Source: Bacteroidales bacterium (GTDB lineage: Bacteria > Bacteroidota > Bacteroidia > Bacteroidales > VadinHA17). Taken from it: DNA of 64,000 nt. A model generated the notes under the pieces. It worked only from the letters and a program-made list of their open reading frames with translations, had not been told where the DNA came from and searched no databases. Positions 44,229 through 53,517 of the stretch are shown in pieces. The translations under genes and the position numbers were made by a program. Within the stretch, counting starts at the first letter, position 1, and each line of letters starts with the position of its first letter. The stretch spans positions 43,309-107,308 of the forward strand of contig JAJFVL010000004.1 in assembly GCA_021371855.1 (NCBI GenBank), in the 5' to 3' direction.

Positions 44229-46571
44229 TTAACCGGTTTTCCCGATAATTGAGAACATACACCTGATGGAATTGCCATCCTCATCTACAACAGTCAGAAC
44301 GTGGTTACCACTTTTTGCCAGTATTTCGATCTGGTGAATGAAGCGGGTGGTGCCTAAATATGTTTCATCGAGGTGCCAGAAGATCCTCTTTGAAGGATTC
44401 CTGTGTGCCACTTCAGGTATTACCCTGGTAAGAAGGCCTTCCTGATCGCGGGGGATGAATATTTTAATGCCTGAAGAGGGGTAGATAAACTCCATGACCG
44501 GAATACTTTTGCTGGCTGAACACCCATGAGCAACGGGTGGAAGGATTTTATATTCCGGGTGTTTTTGCCGGTAGAAATATTCCATTGCCGGAGGAAGTAC
44601 GAACCACGATACATTTGTAATATCAGAGGCTGATTCACAGTCAGAGGTTACCTGAAAAGTTCCGGATTTATTAAGGTGAATGATTTGGTGATAGGGGCAG
44701 GCTTCGCTCCTTAGTCCATTAATACAGGCAGGTATTTCAACTGTTTCCGGGCAATCGGGCCCTGCCCGGAAACCACTTTTACTGCAAACTTTGATCGTTG
44801 TGATATCTTCATCAGGAGTATTGAACCAGGTACCTGCCTCCATCAGGCTGATAATATCAAATAATATAGGGGCAGCAGCTGAAATCCCTGTCAGTCCGGG
44901 TCTTCCTTCTCCATCGGCATTTCCTGCCCATACCCCAACGACAAATCGGGGTGTTGTTCCCACTGCCCAGCCGTCCCTGAAGCCGAAGCTTGTACCTGTT
45001 TTCCAGGCAAGATCCGGTGATGAAGAAAAATACTGCCAGCCGGTTTCGCTCTCAGGTCTGTTCAACTTCTGAAGGGCTTCATATGTCAGCCAGATTGATG
45101 AGGCGCTTAATGGAGGATCTCTTTCTTCAACTTTTTTATTTGTGTTTTTTCCACTTATAAGGACAGGAGGATGATAATCATCTTTATAATATTTCTTTTC
45201 AAGGAGATAATTATTCAATACTCTTGAGAGAGAGGCATATACTCCGGTGAGTTCCCACAGAGTGGTTTCACCGCCGCCAAGGATAAGCGAAAGGCCATAA
45301 TAATCAGCGGATTTATTAAATGTTGTGAATCCTGTTTTATGAAGCAGCCCGAGGAACTTTTCAGGATTATACTTCTGCAACATCTTAACGGCAGGGATAT
45401 TCAATGATTGTGAAAGAGCGGTGCCGGCCGCGACTGCCCCACTGTAACCCTGGTCGAAGTTTTTAGGCGAAAAACCGGGGAACCGTGTCGGAATATCGGC
45501 AATCAGAGTGTTGGGCAGAATTTCTCCCGATAGTTGCATCGCTGCATAAAGAAGCGGTTTAAGTATGCTCCCGGTACTTCTTGCTGAACGTATAATGTCA
45601 ACATCTCCGCCATGCGCCTGACTGTTTTCAATTGTGCTGTTACCAACATAAGCAAGCACATTTCCGGTTTTGACCTCTGCTATCATGCATGAAGAATTGA
45701 ATATATAATTCTGTGCAAGATCCCTCTGATGGATATTGATAATTTCCGTTGCTCTTTCCTGAAGAACAGGATCAATAGTGGTCCTTATCATCTCGCCCCT
45801 GTTTTTAATAAAAAAATAATCTGTAAGGTGAGGAGCTTTCGAAGGAAGAGGTTTTGGCTCTCCGGGAAGAGGTTCATCAAGAGCCAGTACCAGGGTGAGT
45901 GAATCAAAATATTCTCTGTTATAGAGACGTTTAAGAAGGTCATCACGTCTGCTTTTAAGGGTCTCCTGGTTTCTACCCGGAAAGACAAGTGACGGGGAAT
46001 TCGGGAGAACAGCAAGGGAAGCAGCTTCGGCCCAGGTTAAATCAGCGGATGATTTTCCTATATATCGCCATGATGCTGCTTCAAGTCCGACCGTGTTCCC
46101 TCCGAAAGGTGCATTGTTTGCATACATCAGAAGTACAGCCTTTTTTGACCTGAATAATTCCAGTTTTAAAGCAGAAAACATTTCAATTATTTTCTGGCAG
46201 TATGTTCTTGGTTTGTTCCCTTTTGAGATCCTTGCAACTTGCATTGTTATTGTACTGCCTCCGCTCACTATTTTCCCTGCCTTAAAATTGCTTATCATGG
46301 CGTGCACTATCGAGACGGGATTTATTCCCGGGTGATAATAGAAATAGCGGTCCTCAAAGGTCAGCAGAGATTTTTCGAATTTTTCAGGTACACAATCAAT
46401 TCCGGGGAACCTCCATTGTCCGTCTTCAGCTATCCTCGCCCCAAGCAAGCTTCCATCCCTTGCCTCCACAACTGTCGAAAGCGGAGCCTTGAATACCGGT
46501 ATCGGCGAAAGCAAAACCGGAGCAATGATTACTCCGGTCATGATCAGCAATATTTTAAATTTTCGTTTCAA
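44229..46571 (-). CDS. pbpC: penicillin-binding protein 1C
   Basis: A 780-residue bifunctional peptidoglycan synthase anchored by one N-terminal helix (ILLIMTGVIIAPVLLSPIPV). The transglycosylase domain has the catalytic Glu73 in LTFEDRYFYYHPG and GGSTITMQVAR. The transpeptidase domain has Ser335-x-x-Lys338 (STGSILKP) and KTGTSFGFRDGWAVG. A BiPBP_C domain ends the protein. The start codon is TTG (46569-46571), one base after the stop of the alpha-2-macroglobulin gene, so the two are translationally coupled, as in many Gram-negative bacteria. Confidence 0.95.
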   Translation of the reverse strand: MKRKFKILLIMTGVIIAPVLLSPIPVFKAPLSTVVEARDGSLLGARIAEDGQWRFPGIDCVPEKFEKSLLTFEDRYFYYHPGINPVSIVHAMISNFKAGKIVSGGSTITMQVARISKGNKPRTYCQKIIEMFSALKLELFRSKKAVLLMYANNAPFGGNTVGLEAASWRYIGKSSADLTWAEAASLAVLPNSPSLVFPGRNQETLKSRRDDLLKRLYNREYFDSLTLVLALDEPLPGEPKPLPSKAPHLTDYFFIKNRGEMIRTTIDPVLQERATEIINIHQRDLAQNYIFNSSCMIAEVKTGNVLAYVGNSTIENSQAHGGDVDIIRSARSTGSILKPLLYAAMQLSGEILPNTLIADIPTRFPGFSPKNFDQGYSGAVAAGTALSQSLNIPAVKMLQKYNPEKFLGLLHKTGFTTFNKSADYYGLSLILGGGETTLWELTGVYASLSRVLNNYLLEKKYYKDDYHPPVLISGKNTNKKVEERDPPLSASSIWLTYEALQKLNRPESETGWQYFSSSPDLAWKTGTSFGFRDGWAVGTTPRFVVGVWAGNADGEGRPGLTGISAAAPILFDIISLMEAGTWFNTPDEDITTIKVCSKSGFRAGPDCPETVEIPACINGLRSEACPYHQIIHLNKSGTFQVTSDCESASDITNVSWFVLPPAMEYFYRQKHPEYKILPPVAHGCSASKSIPVMEFIYPSSGIKIFIPRDQEGLLTRVIPEVAHRNPSKRIFWHLDETYLGTTRFIHQIEILAKSGNHVLTVVDEDGNSIRCMFSIIGKTG

Positions 46572-46572
46572 T

Positions 46573-49500
46573 TTATTGTCCTGTTACCTTTATCGCGGTT
46601 CCGGGATGCCTCGAGTAGCAATTTGATGTGTACATTGCTTCACACCAGATTGAAGGCTGGTAAAAATCCCCTTTATATGCAGCATTCAGCATAAGTAAAA
46701 AAGTTTTGGATTCGCCCTGAGTTAAAGAAAAATAGGTACTGACCCTGTCATCCCTGAAGTCGCGGTAATCATAAGCACTCTCTTTGATTCCGTAATTTGC
46801 ATCAAAAAGGCGGGTGTTCAGGATTTCACACCCTGAAGGAACCATTTGAGTAAGTGCAATATTATCAATAGTTGTGAAAGTATTGTTGGTCACTTTTGCT
46901 GTCATTATGAAATCGGTTCCTTGTTTGAGATTCTTGTGATCGACAGGTTTTAGTTCCATATTCACATAACCGATCATCATGCTCAATCCCTTTTCTTCGT
47001 GGTTTATATCGGAAGAAAGCGGTGTTCCTTTCCTGGTCAATGTGATATACAGCAGCTTATCAGAAATGTTTTCAACAATCATGGAGTTATTTCCATCATT
47101 CATCTTAATATTCTTTGACCAGAGCTGGTCAGGCTGAATTGTCTGATCAGATTTATTCCCGTTTAAAGTGACCTTTATTTTTGAAGGACTGCCTTTATCC
47201 CCGGGAATCATCTTTGCCCATTTCATATAGGAGAAAAGGCTCCATGCGACAGATTGAGTACTGTACCAGTTATTATTGTTAAAATTGTCGCAGATCTCTT
47301 TCAGAAGGGGCAGGGCCTGGTCTTCTTTTTTTAGAAGAGTCAGGGTATACAACACGATAGCTTTGTCGCGGATCTCACTGCCATAGTAATAATTATGATA
47401 TTGTGGTTCGGTTTCTTTATTTCTCATATCCAGCAGATTATCTGCAACTTCCGGGCGTCCTGTGGTCGCAAAGGCCGCAGCAAGCAGCCAGCGCGACAGT
47501 TGAGGAATCCCTGATGACTCCCTAAGTCTGTTCATTGCACCTTTTTCAGGCTGACCTGCAAGTGCAAGTGTAAAAAGCCTGTATGCCTGATCGTTTGCTG
47601 TTTGCTTGTAATGATCATCATATCGCCAGTCCTGTGCGGTTTTTCTCTGATAGCTGATCCATTTCTGTTTGAATCCGGATGGTATACTAAATCCCATTCT
47701 TTCAGCTTCAGTAATAAAATGACCTGCATAGGATGTTACCCAGTTATCAGGTTGTTTTGAGCCGGGCCAAAGAGCAATCCCCCCGTCAGCCATTTGCCTT
47801 GAAATAATTTTATTTATAGCTTCAGTGATATTTGATGAGGTAGAATGGAAAGCCGCATCATTTCCTGTAAGGTCCTTAAGCCACAGTTGAGGAAAGGCCG
47901 TGGAAGTTATCTGTTCGGTGCATCCGTGTGGGTAATCGAGAAGAAAATCCATACTTTTTTCAAGGTTAATTGAAGGGAAAACAGAGACTTCAAGGGATGC
48001 TGAGTTGGAACCTTTTATACCGAATGGCTTAAAAGTTGTTTCCCATTTTTCTCCCCGTCTGATAACTTTTATTTCTGAACGGATTTCCTGAGGATTAGGA
48101 CTTCTGACTTCAATTTCCATATTATAAATTGCAGTTTCTCCTCCTCCGGAAGCTGTTACATTTATTTTCGCGACTCCTGTTTTTTCTCCCACGGTAAAAA
48201 CAAATTCCGTCCCTTGTTCTCCTGTTCCGTTAATTGAAAGGTTTTTAGTCTTCTCTCCAAAATTTACAAGTTCATTCGCTTCAGCTTTGACTGTGATATC
48301 TTTAATTCCTTCCTTCTGAATAAACAGACTTACAGGAAGAACCACTTTTTCACCCGGACTTATAACCCTTGGTGCGGTAACCAGTACCATCAGAGGATCT
48401 TTGACCAGGGCAGTTTTCTCCGCGACACCAAATGCCCTGTCACTTCCTGCTATAACCATTGTCCTCACCGAACCCGTATATTGAGGGAGAGTTAAAGTAT
48501 GTGTATTCGTTTTACCTGCTCCAAGGTTGAAGGGGCCAAGGAACTTAACGACTGGAACAAACCGCCGGGCTTTATTTGCTGATTTGTCAATGACAGCTTC
48601 ATCGCCACCAATAGCAAATATCCTTTCAAGAGTTCCTCCGAAGGCCCCCAGGACAAAGTCATACAGATCCCATGTCTGAACGCCGAGGGCTTCGCGGGCA
48701 TAGAAATAGTTCCATGGATCAGGTGTTTTGAACCCTGTAATATCCAACAGACCCTCATCTACTATTGCCAGTGTATAGGTCATTGATTTCCTGTTGGTTT
48801 CACTTACTTTAACTTCGAAAGGTTTTTGTGACCTTACCTCAGCAGGCATGGAGATTTTTGGAGAAAGACGGGTTTCACGATCCTCTACCAGTATCGGGAC
48901 AACACCATATAACCTCATGGGCATATCGTTGATTGTCTGGGCATGAGGCTGAAGAACAGTTACATATGCATAAATATTGGGAGCCATTTCAGGTTTTGCC
49001 CTGAAACTTAAAACAGTGTTTCCTCTTCCGGCATTAATGCGCATTTCCTCAAGAATGCCAGTAGTGTTTTCAAGTGTTACTAATACTTTTGAATTTTCAG
49101 GAGCAGGGAAGGAGAGCTTTATCATATCTCCGGTATTATATTTTTCCTTATCGGTACTGACAGTGAGCAAGGTAGCTCCGTCTGCATTTCCCTTCATCCC
49201 GTATTCCCATGGCCAGTCAATAAGGAGGATCTTCCCGGTGGAATGGCCCGATGGAGTTGTTACCCGTATAAGATAACGTCCCCACTCTTTCTTATCAATA
49301 CTGAAGGTGAAAGAATCTTCACCTCCAGTAGTCATGATCGTTTTTCTTATAACAGGTTTATAAGTGTTATTTGATATATAAGAGGCAAGATCTTCCTGGT
49401 CTGATTCCCACCACCACCGGTAGGATATTTTATAGATATTTATTTCAACTTCCGATCTTACAGGATTACCTTTTTCATCGACAGTAACTACTTTGACTTC

Positions 49501-52143
49501 ATTGTTTGTATCAGTGAAAAGCATCCTGTTTTTACCCTTCAACCCGGGAAGATTGATTCCTGCAAATACAGGATAAGGTGCAAATTTGAAGGTTGTCTGG
49601 ATTATGCTTTCATCACCTCCCGATTCCATAGCTTTCGCGGTGAAAACAGCATTCAGCATTCCAGGTGCATTCGATATCCTGCCAGGATCAAAATTGAATA
49701 ATGCATTCCCGTTTTCATCAGTTTTTCCTGAAAAAATATTTGCTGTTTCGGAATAAAACTGGCTGATGGGATCATCAAAAATGTATTGCCTGTAATTCTT
49801 AAATTCGGTTTGGGTTTGTTTAAGAATATAATTTACAGACGATTTAAGATTCTTTGCAACAGCCCCGTTCAGCCATTTAACATTGAGAGACCCTGCTGTA
49901 GCAGGATTGGATCCTCCCAATATCTCCCCGGGGAAGCTAAGACTTATTTTCAACCGGTTAGGTTTGACTGTCTCAACCCTGATCCTTTTTGTAAAAGTAG
50001 CTCCTCCTATCCTGAACAGAGCTTTATAGTTACCAGTGACAGCATCCGGTGCTGTTTTGGTAGTGAAAACCAAAAGATTGTTGCTTCCCGGTTTCTGAAT
50101 CTGATTATCTACTTTTTGCTCAAGCGGATTAATAAGTTCGAACTGCACAGGGTGCCCGGGAGGCAGTTCGCTCTTCATATCTTTAATAAATATTGAAAGG
50201 AAGATGGAATCCCCTGGCCGCCAAACATCTCTTTCCCCGTAAATGAAGGCTTTAATTCCATTTTCAGGTTTGTTTCCCGAGACATCAAAAGAGCTTAACG
50301 AAAGAGATGAACCGTCATTTATCTTGAGGTAGTTGCGGTCTGTATCTTTTTTTGCAATAATGAGAAAAGGTTTTCTTTCGCAGGTTAATACAGCTGATCC
50401 TTCCGGATTCGTGATTCCTGATGTAATGATCTGCAACTGGTAGTCATAAACATCAACTGCAACTCCTTTTAACGGCATTGCAGAAAGAAGGTCATTAACA
50501 AACACATGCAGAATATTATCATCACCCTTTTTCGCAATCAGCCCTATATTTGATGCCAGGACGTTTCTTGAAACCCTCCTGTCGGGGCTGTAGTAAGCAT
50601 CTTTACATGGATTACCACGGTCTTTCCAGTTGAATCCAAATGAATAATAAGCTTCGTCGTCAATGTCTTCATAATAATTCTCCGGATCGTCCCAGAACTC
50701 CTTCTCCTTTTCCCCTGCCTGTTGAAGATATTCTTCATATTTGCCCGCTTCTTCAGTTCCGTTGCAGGGATAAAGTGAATATGATCTTCTCATTCCCAGA
50801 TACACTTTATACAGGACCCCTGGTTCAATATTTATATAGTTTGCAAGATCAATAGTGTAAAGGTTCCATGTACCGCTATTTGTTCCGGAGCCGGTAACCA
50901 GGTCAACTCTTCCTGAATAAACGGGCCTGCCGAATCGTTTCATTGAATAACCGCTGTTGATGTCATTCTCCTGAAGGAAATGAGGAAGATTGTTTTCAAA
51001 GATCTTGATTATCTTAAGATCGACGGCTTTAAGATTGGCTGCTTTAAAAGGGAAGATAAGGTTTTGTGAAGAAGGAAGTATTACTCCTTTACCTTCGGGC
51101 AATAATCCGGGAGGGACAGCAGTGAAGTCAAGCTGTTGAGATAATGGTTCTGATAGGATTTTTCCTTTGTTATTTTTTATTGAAGATTCGATTTCCAGAT
51201 TGATTTTTCCCAACAACCTTGCTGCGGGGGAAATGCTTATAATATTTGATTTGATATTAATATTCGTTTCTGTTGCCGGGGTAAAATGTATCAAACCATT
51301 AATCTCCTGTGAAGCATTGACAGGATCGGAAAATATTATGTCGATTCTCTGGCTTTCCCCGGGTACAGTTATTACATCAAGAATAGAAAACTCCCCTGAA
51401 GGTGGAATACTAATCATGGAAGAGCCTTTCTGTTTTACTCCTGCAAAGGTGCCATCCCAGTTAAGTTTAAGATTCTGGATTTTGTTTGTCCGGGAAATGC
51501 CGGTAATTGTGAACTCATGTATAAGATTTACTGAATGGTCCCATGTTATTGCCATCCTTTTTCTGCCTAGTTTTGCTTCGAGGTAAGTTTCGACTTCTGC
51601 TGATTCAATAAAGTCTGCAGTAACGATTTCTCCATGAAGAAGATAACAATTGCCTTCAGCAGGGTCACATTCCAATGTCCCGGTCGTTACATGAAAATCT
51701 TTCTTCAGAGTCCGTATTCTTAATGGAAAAAATTTCAATCGTTCTTTAACTTCCGACAATTTACTCAGGTTAAGGCTGCCTGTATAAGTTTTCCCCGATT
51801 CGAGTAACCGGGAAGGAGTGAAGATAAGGGTTGTCTCATCTTTCCATTCGGTTTTACCTTTTACAACCGGCTCAAAAACAAAGATCCCCCTGGCAGATTT
51901 ATCAGCTTTTGCTGCAAACTCCGGAGTAAATCGTATCTCAATTGCTGAATTTGCAGGAATGATGCCTGAGGTGTATCCCGAAATATATTCACTGAATCCC
52001 TTATCGATAGGGATATTTTCATGTGCTGCTTCGGTAGCCTGACCTTTCAGAGAACGGATTATTTTCTTATTCTTTGATCCACATGATGTTAGTAGAAGAA
52101 GGATAAACAGGATTGAAATAAGTTTTGCAGGTTTCATTGACAT
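46573..52143 (-). CDS. bacterial alpha-2-macroglobulin lipoprotein
   Basis: A 1856-residue periplasmic protease trap. The signal peptide ends in a lipobox (LLLLTSC, Cys21). MG1-type beta-sandwich domains fill the first ~1200 residues (for example the MG bait-like YGERDVWRPGDSIFLSIFIKD). The thioester motif is Cys1408-T-E-Q1411 in YPHGCTEQIT, followed by the alpha-helical thioester domain (GGIALWPGSKQPDNWVTSYAGHF) and a C-terminal receptor-like domain. Bacterial family members pair with PbpC, which would repair wall damage at sites of protease attack. An alternative ATG lies two codons in. Confidence 0.95.
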   Translation of the reverse strand: MSMKPAKLISILFILLLLTSCGSKNKKIIRSLKGQATEAAHENIPIDKGFSEYISGYTSGIIPANSAIEIRFTPEFAAKADKSARGIFVFEPVVKGKTEWKDETTLIFTPSRLLESGKTYTGSLNLSKLSEVKERLKFFPLRIRTLKKDFHVTTGTLECDPAEGNCYLLHGEIVTADFIESAEVETYLEAKLGRKRMAITWDHSVNLIHEFTITGISRTNKIQNLKLNWDGTFAGVKQKGSSMISIPPSGEFSILDVITVPGESQRIDIIFSDPVNASQEINGLIHFTPATETNINIKSNIISISPAARLLGKINLEIESSIKNNKGKILSEPLSQQLDFTAVPPGLLPEGKGVILPSSQNLIFPFKAANLKAVDLKIIKIFENNLPHFLQENDINSGYSMKRFGRPVYSGRVDLVTGSGTNSGTWNLYTIDLANYINIEPGVLYKVYLGMRRSYSLYPCNGTEEAGKYEEYLQQAGEKEKEFWDDPENYYEDIDDEAYYSFGFNWKDRGNPCKDAYYSPDRRVSRNVLASNIGLIAKKGDDNILHVFVNDLLSAMPLKGVAVDVYDYQLQIITSGITNPEGSAVLTCERKPFLIIAKKDTDRNYLKINDGSSLSLSSFDVSGNKPENGIKAFIYGERDVWRPGDSIFLSIFIKDMKSELPPGHPVQFELINPLEQKVDNQIQKPGSNNLLVFTTKTAPDAVTGNYKALFRIGGATFTKRIRVETVKPNRLKISLSFPGEILGGSNPATAGSLNVKWLNGAVAKNLKSSVNYILKQTQTEFKNYRQYIFDDPISQFYSETANIFSGKTDENGNALFNFDPGRISNAPGMLNAVFTAKAMESGGDESIIQTTFKFAPYPVFAGINLPGLKGKNRMLFTDTNNEVKVVTVDEKGNPVRSEVEINIYKISYRWWWESDQEDLASYISNNTYKPVIRKTIMTTGGEDSFTFSIDKKEWGRYLIRVTTPSGHSTGKILLIDWPWEYGMKGNADGATLLTVSTDKEKYNTGDMIKLSFPAPENSKVLVTLENTTGILEEMRINAGRGNTVLSFRAKPEMAPNIYAYVTVLQPHAQTINDMPMRLYGVVPILVEDRETRLSPKISMPAEVRSQKPFEVKVSETNRKSMTYTLAIVDEGLLDITGFKTPDPWNYFYAREALGVQTWDLYDFVLGAFGGTLERIFAIGGDEAVIDKSANKARRFVPVVKFLGPFNLGAGKTNTHTLTLPQYTGSVRTMVIAGSDRAFGVAEKTALVKDPLMVLVTAPRVISPGEKVVLPVSLFIQKEGIKDITVKAEANELVNFGEKTKNLSINGTGEQGTEFVFTVGEKTGVAKINVTASGGGETAIYNMEIEVRSPNPQEIRSEIKVIRRGEKWETTFKPFGIKGSNSASLEVSVFPSINLEKSMDFLLDYPHGCTEQITSTAFPQLWLKDLTGNDAAFHSTSSNITEAINKIISRQMADGGIALWPGSKQPDNWVTSYAGHFITEAERMGFSIPSGFKQKWISYQRKTAQDWRYDDHYKQTANDQAYRLFTLALAGQPEKGAMNRLRESSGIPQLSRWLLAAAFATTGRPEVADNLLDMRNKETEPQYHNYYYGSEIRDKAIVLYTLTLLKKEDQALPLLKEICDNFNNNNWYSTQSVAWSLFSYMKWAKMIPGDKGSPSKIKVTLNGNKSDQTIQPDQLWSKNIKMNDGNNSMIVENISDKLLYITLTRKGTPLSSDINHEEKGLSMMIGYVNMELKPVDHKNLKQGTDFIMTAKVTNNTFTTIDNIALTQMVPSGCEILNTRLFDANYGIKESAYDYRDFRDDRVSTYFSLTQGESKTFLLMLNAAYKGDFYQPSIWCEAMYTSNCYSRHPGTAIKVTGQ

Positions 52144-52198
52144 GGGATTATCTATTCAGAATCTAAATTACACAAAAACAACTGAAATTCATCACCTG

Positions 52199-52300
52199 CC
52201 TTCCGCCTTCCGCCTTCTGCCATTTTATGGGCTGTGGTCTGTAGGCAATGAGCTGTAAGGATTTTCCTTCTGCCTACCGTCTTCCGCCCTCCGCCTCAGG
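52199..52300. repeat. degenerate period-7 C/T repeat
   Basis: Two clusters, about 52199-52222 and 52264-52293, are built of CCTTCYG units (CCTTCCGCCTTCCG). They flank a spacer and lie between the lipoprotein and alpha-2-macroglobulin genes. No other signal is seen. Confidence 0.6.
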
Positions 52301-53198
52301 GATTCACCATTTCAGTCCTGAGTTTGCTGACGTAATCGCGGATCTTATTAAGAGTTTCTACGGTAACAGTCATTTCGCTACCTGATGAACGGAAGACCTT
52401 TTTTGATTTGTCAATTTCAAGATCACCTTTTTTGAAGTAGATATCAAAAGTGTCGAAATAGTTTTTCAGGAATTTAAGTTTTTTGGTATAGTAGACCACA
52501 ACAGGATCATCGTAATAATTCTTCATGAAACTGAGCAGTGCTGTGAGGGTGTATTTTTGTTCAGCAATTTTTTCAACCACCCCGGGATCAGGTTTTGCAG
52601 GGTCATAAACCAGCTGGGTGGCAATATACATCGCTTCTACCCAACCTCCCATGACCATTAATCCGGCAGAGCTCTCTCTTCCGCTTTCCCTCAGATGATT
52701 TTCCATTTTGGTATATGCAGTATTCATAAGTGACAAAATGGTATCAGGATCAGACATCCCGATATCGATTCTTTTGGCAGGCTCTGAGAGGATACTTTCG
52801 GGGATACTCAGTCTATTGCTCAACTCACGGATAGTTGCCATATACTCCAGCATCTCCTGGCCAATACCGAACATTTTCAGATATCCGAAATCAACACCAT
52901 ATATTCCGGTGTTTATAGAGGCTTCCGAGCTGCTAAGGTACTGATCTTTGTTTTCTGTCGGATTAAGTGCGTCTTTATAGTATGGAACCCCCAGCCTGTT
53001 AAATATTGTACATATTTCTATTGGTGTGAGTATGCCATAAAATATTTCATTTTTTTCTGTAGGAGCTGATTTTCTGGTGGAATCAGTTTGATATGTTGAG
53101 AAGGTTGGTTCGAAAGTATTCTTTTCTTTTGGTCCGGTTTTGCAGGAAAAAGTAAACAGGAAAAAAAAGACAATCAGGAAAGGCAGGATGCATTTCAT
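52296..53198 (-). CDS. predicted lipoprotein of unknown function
   Basis: 300 residues. The signal peptide is MKCILPFLIVFFFLFTFSC with Cys19 as the lipidation site. The mature part is mostly helical and charged (QEMLEYMATIRELSNRLSIPESIL, DPDTILSLMNTAYTKMENHL, LSFMKNYYDDPVVVYYTKKLKFLKN by segments). No catalytic motif is seen and the family is not recognised. It lies between dnaG and the alpha-2-macroglobulin gene with spacer repeats on both sides. Confidence 0.7.
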   Translation of the reverse strand: MKCILPFLIVFFFLFTFSCKTGPKEKNTFEPTFSTYQTDSTRKSAPTEKNEIFYGILTPIEICTIFNRLGVPYYKDALNPTENKDQYLSSSEASINTGIYGVDFGYLKMFGIGQEMLEYMATIRELSNRLSIPESILSEPAKRIDIGMSDPDTILSLMNTAYTKMENHLRESGRESSAGLMVMGGWVEAMYIATQLVYDPAKPDPGVVEKIAEQKYTLTALLSFMKNYYDDPVVVYYTKKLKFLKNYFDTFDIYFKKGDLEIDKSKKVFRSSGSEMTVTVETLNKIRDYVSKLRTEMVNP

Positions 53199-53433
53199 AA
53201 AATCAATATATATAAAATCAAAAATACTAATTAATGTGAATTACAAGGAAATGTTGAGATAATTTCTGTGTTTCACTTTGATTCTTTCTTTTTCACCCGG
53301 CTCCTTTATTTTTATGCCCAGTCCTCTGAAAGGGGGGGCTAAGAATCAGGTCGTATTTAATACCCCTTAAAAAGAGGGAAGCGGGTAAACTCAAGTTGTT
53401 TCAACAGCCCCATCTTATGAGTTAAACTAATAT

Positions 53434-53516
53434 TTTTCCTGTTACGCCGTTATGCTGTTATACGATTGCGCCATTGCGCCGTTATGCCGTTATACCGTTG
53501 CACCGTTACGCCGTTA
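53434..53516. repeat. 9-bp minisatellite, locus 1
   Basis: About nine degenerate copies of a 9-mer such as CGCCGTTAT or CGCCGTTGC abut the 3' end of dnaG. Read on the minus strand they become AACGGCGCA-like units, the same family as at 60262-60395 and 63503-63690. The upstream gap 53199-53433 holds short C- or G-runs but no gene. Confidence 0.75.
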
Positions 53517-53517
53517 T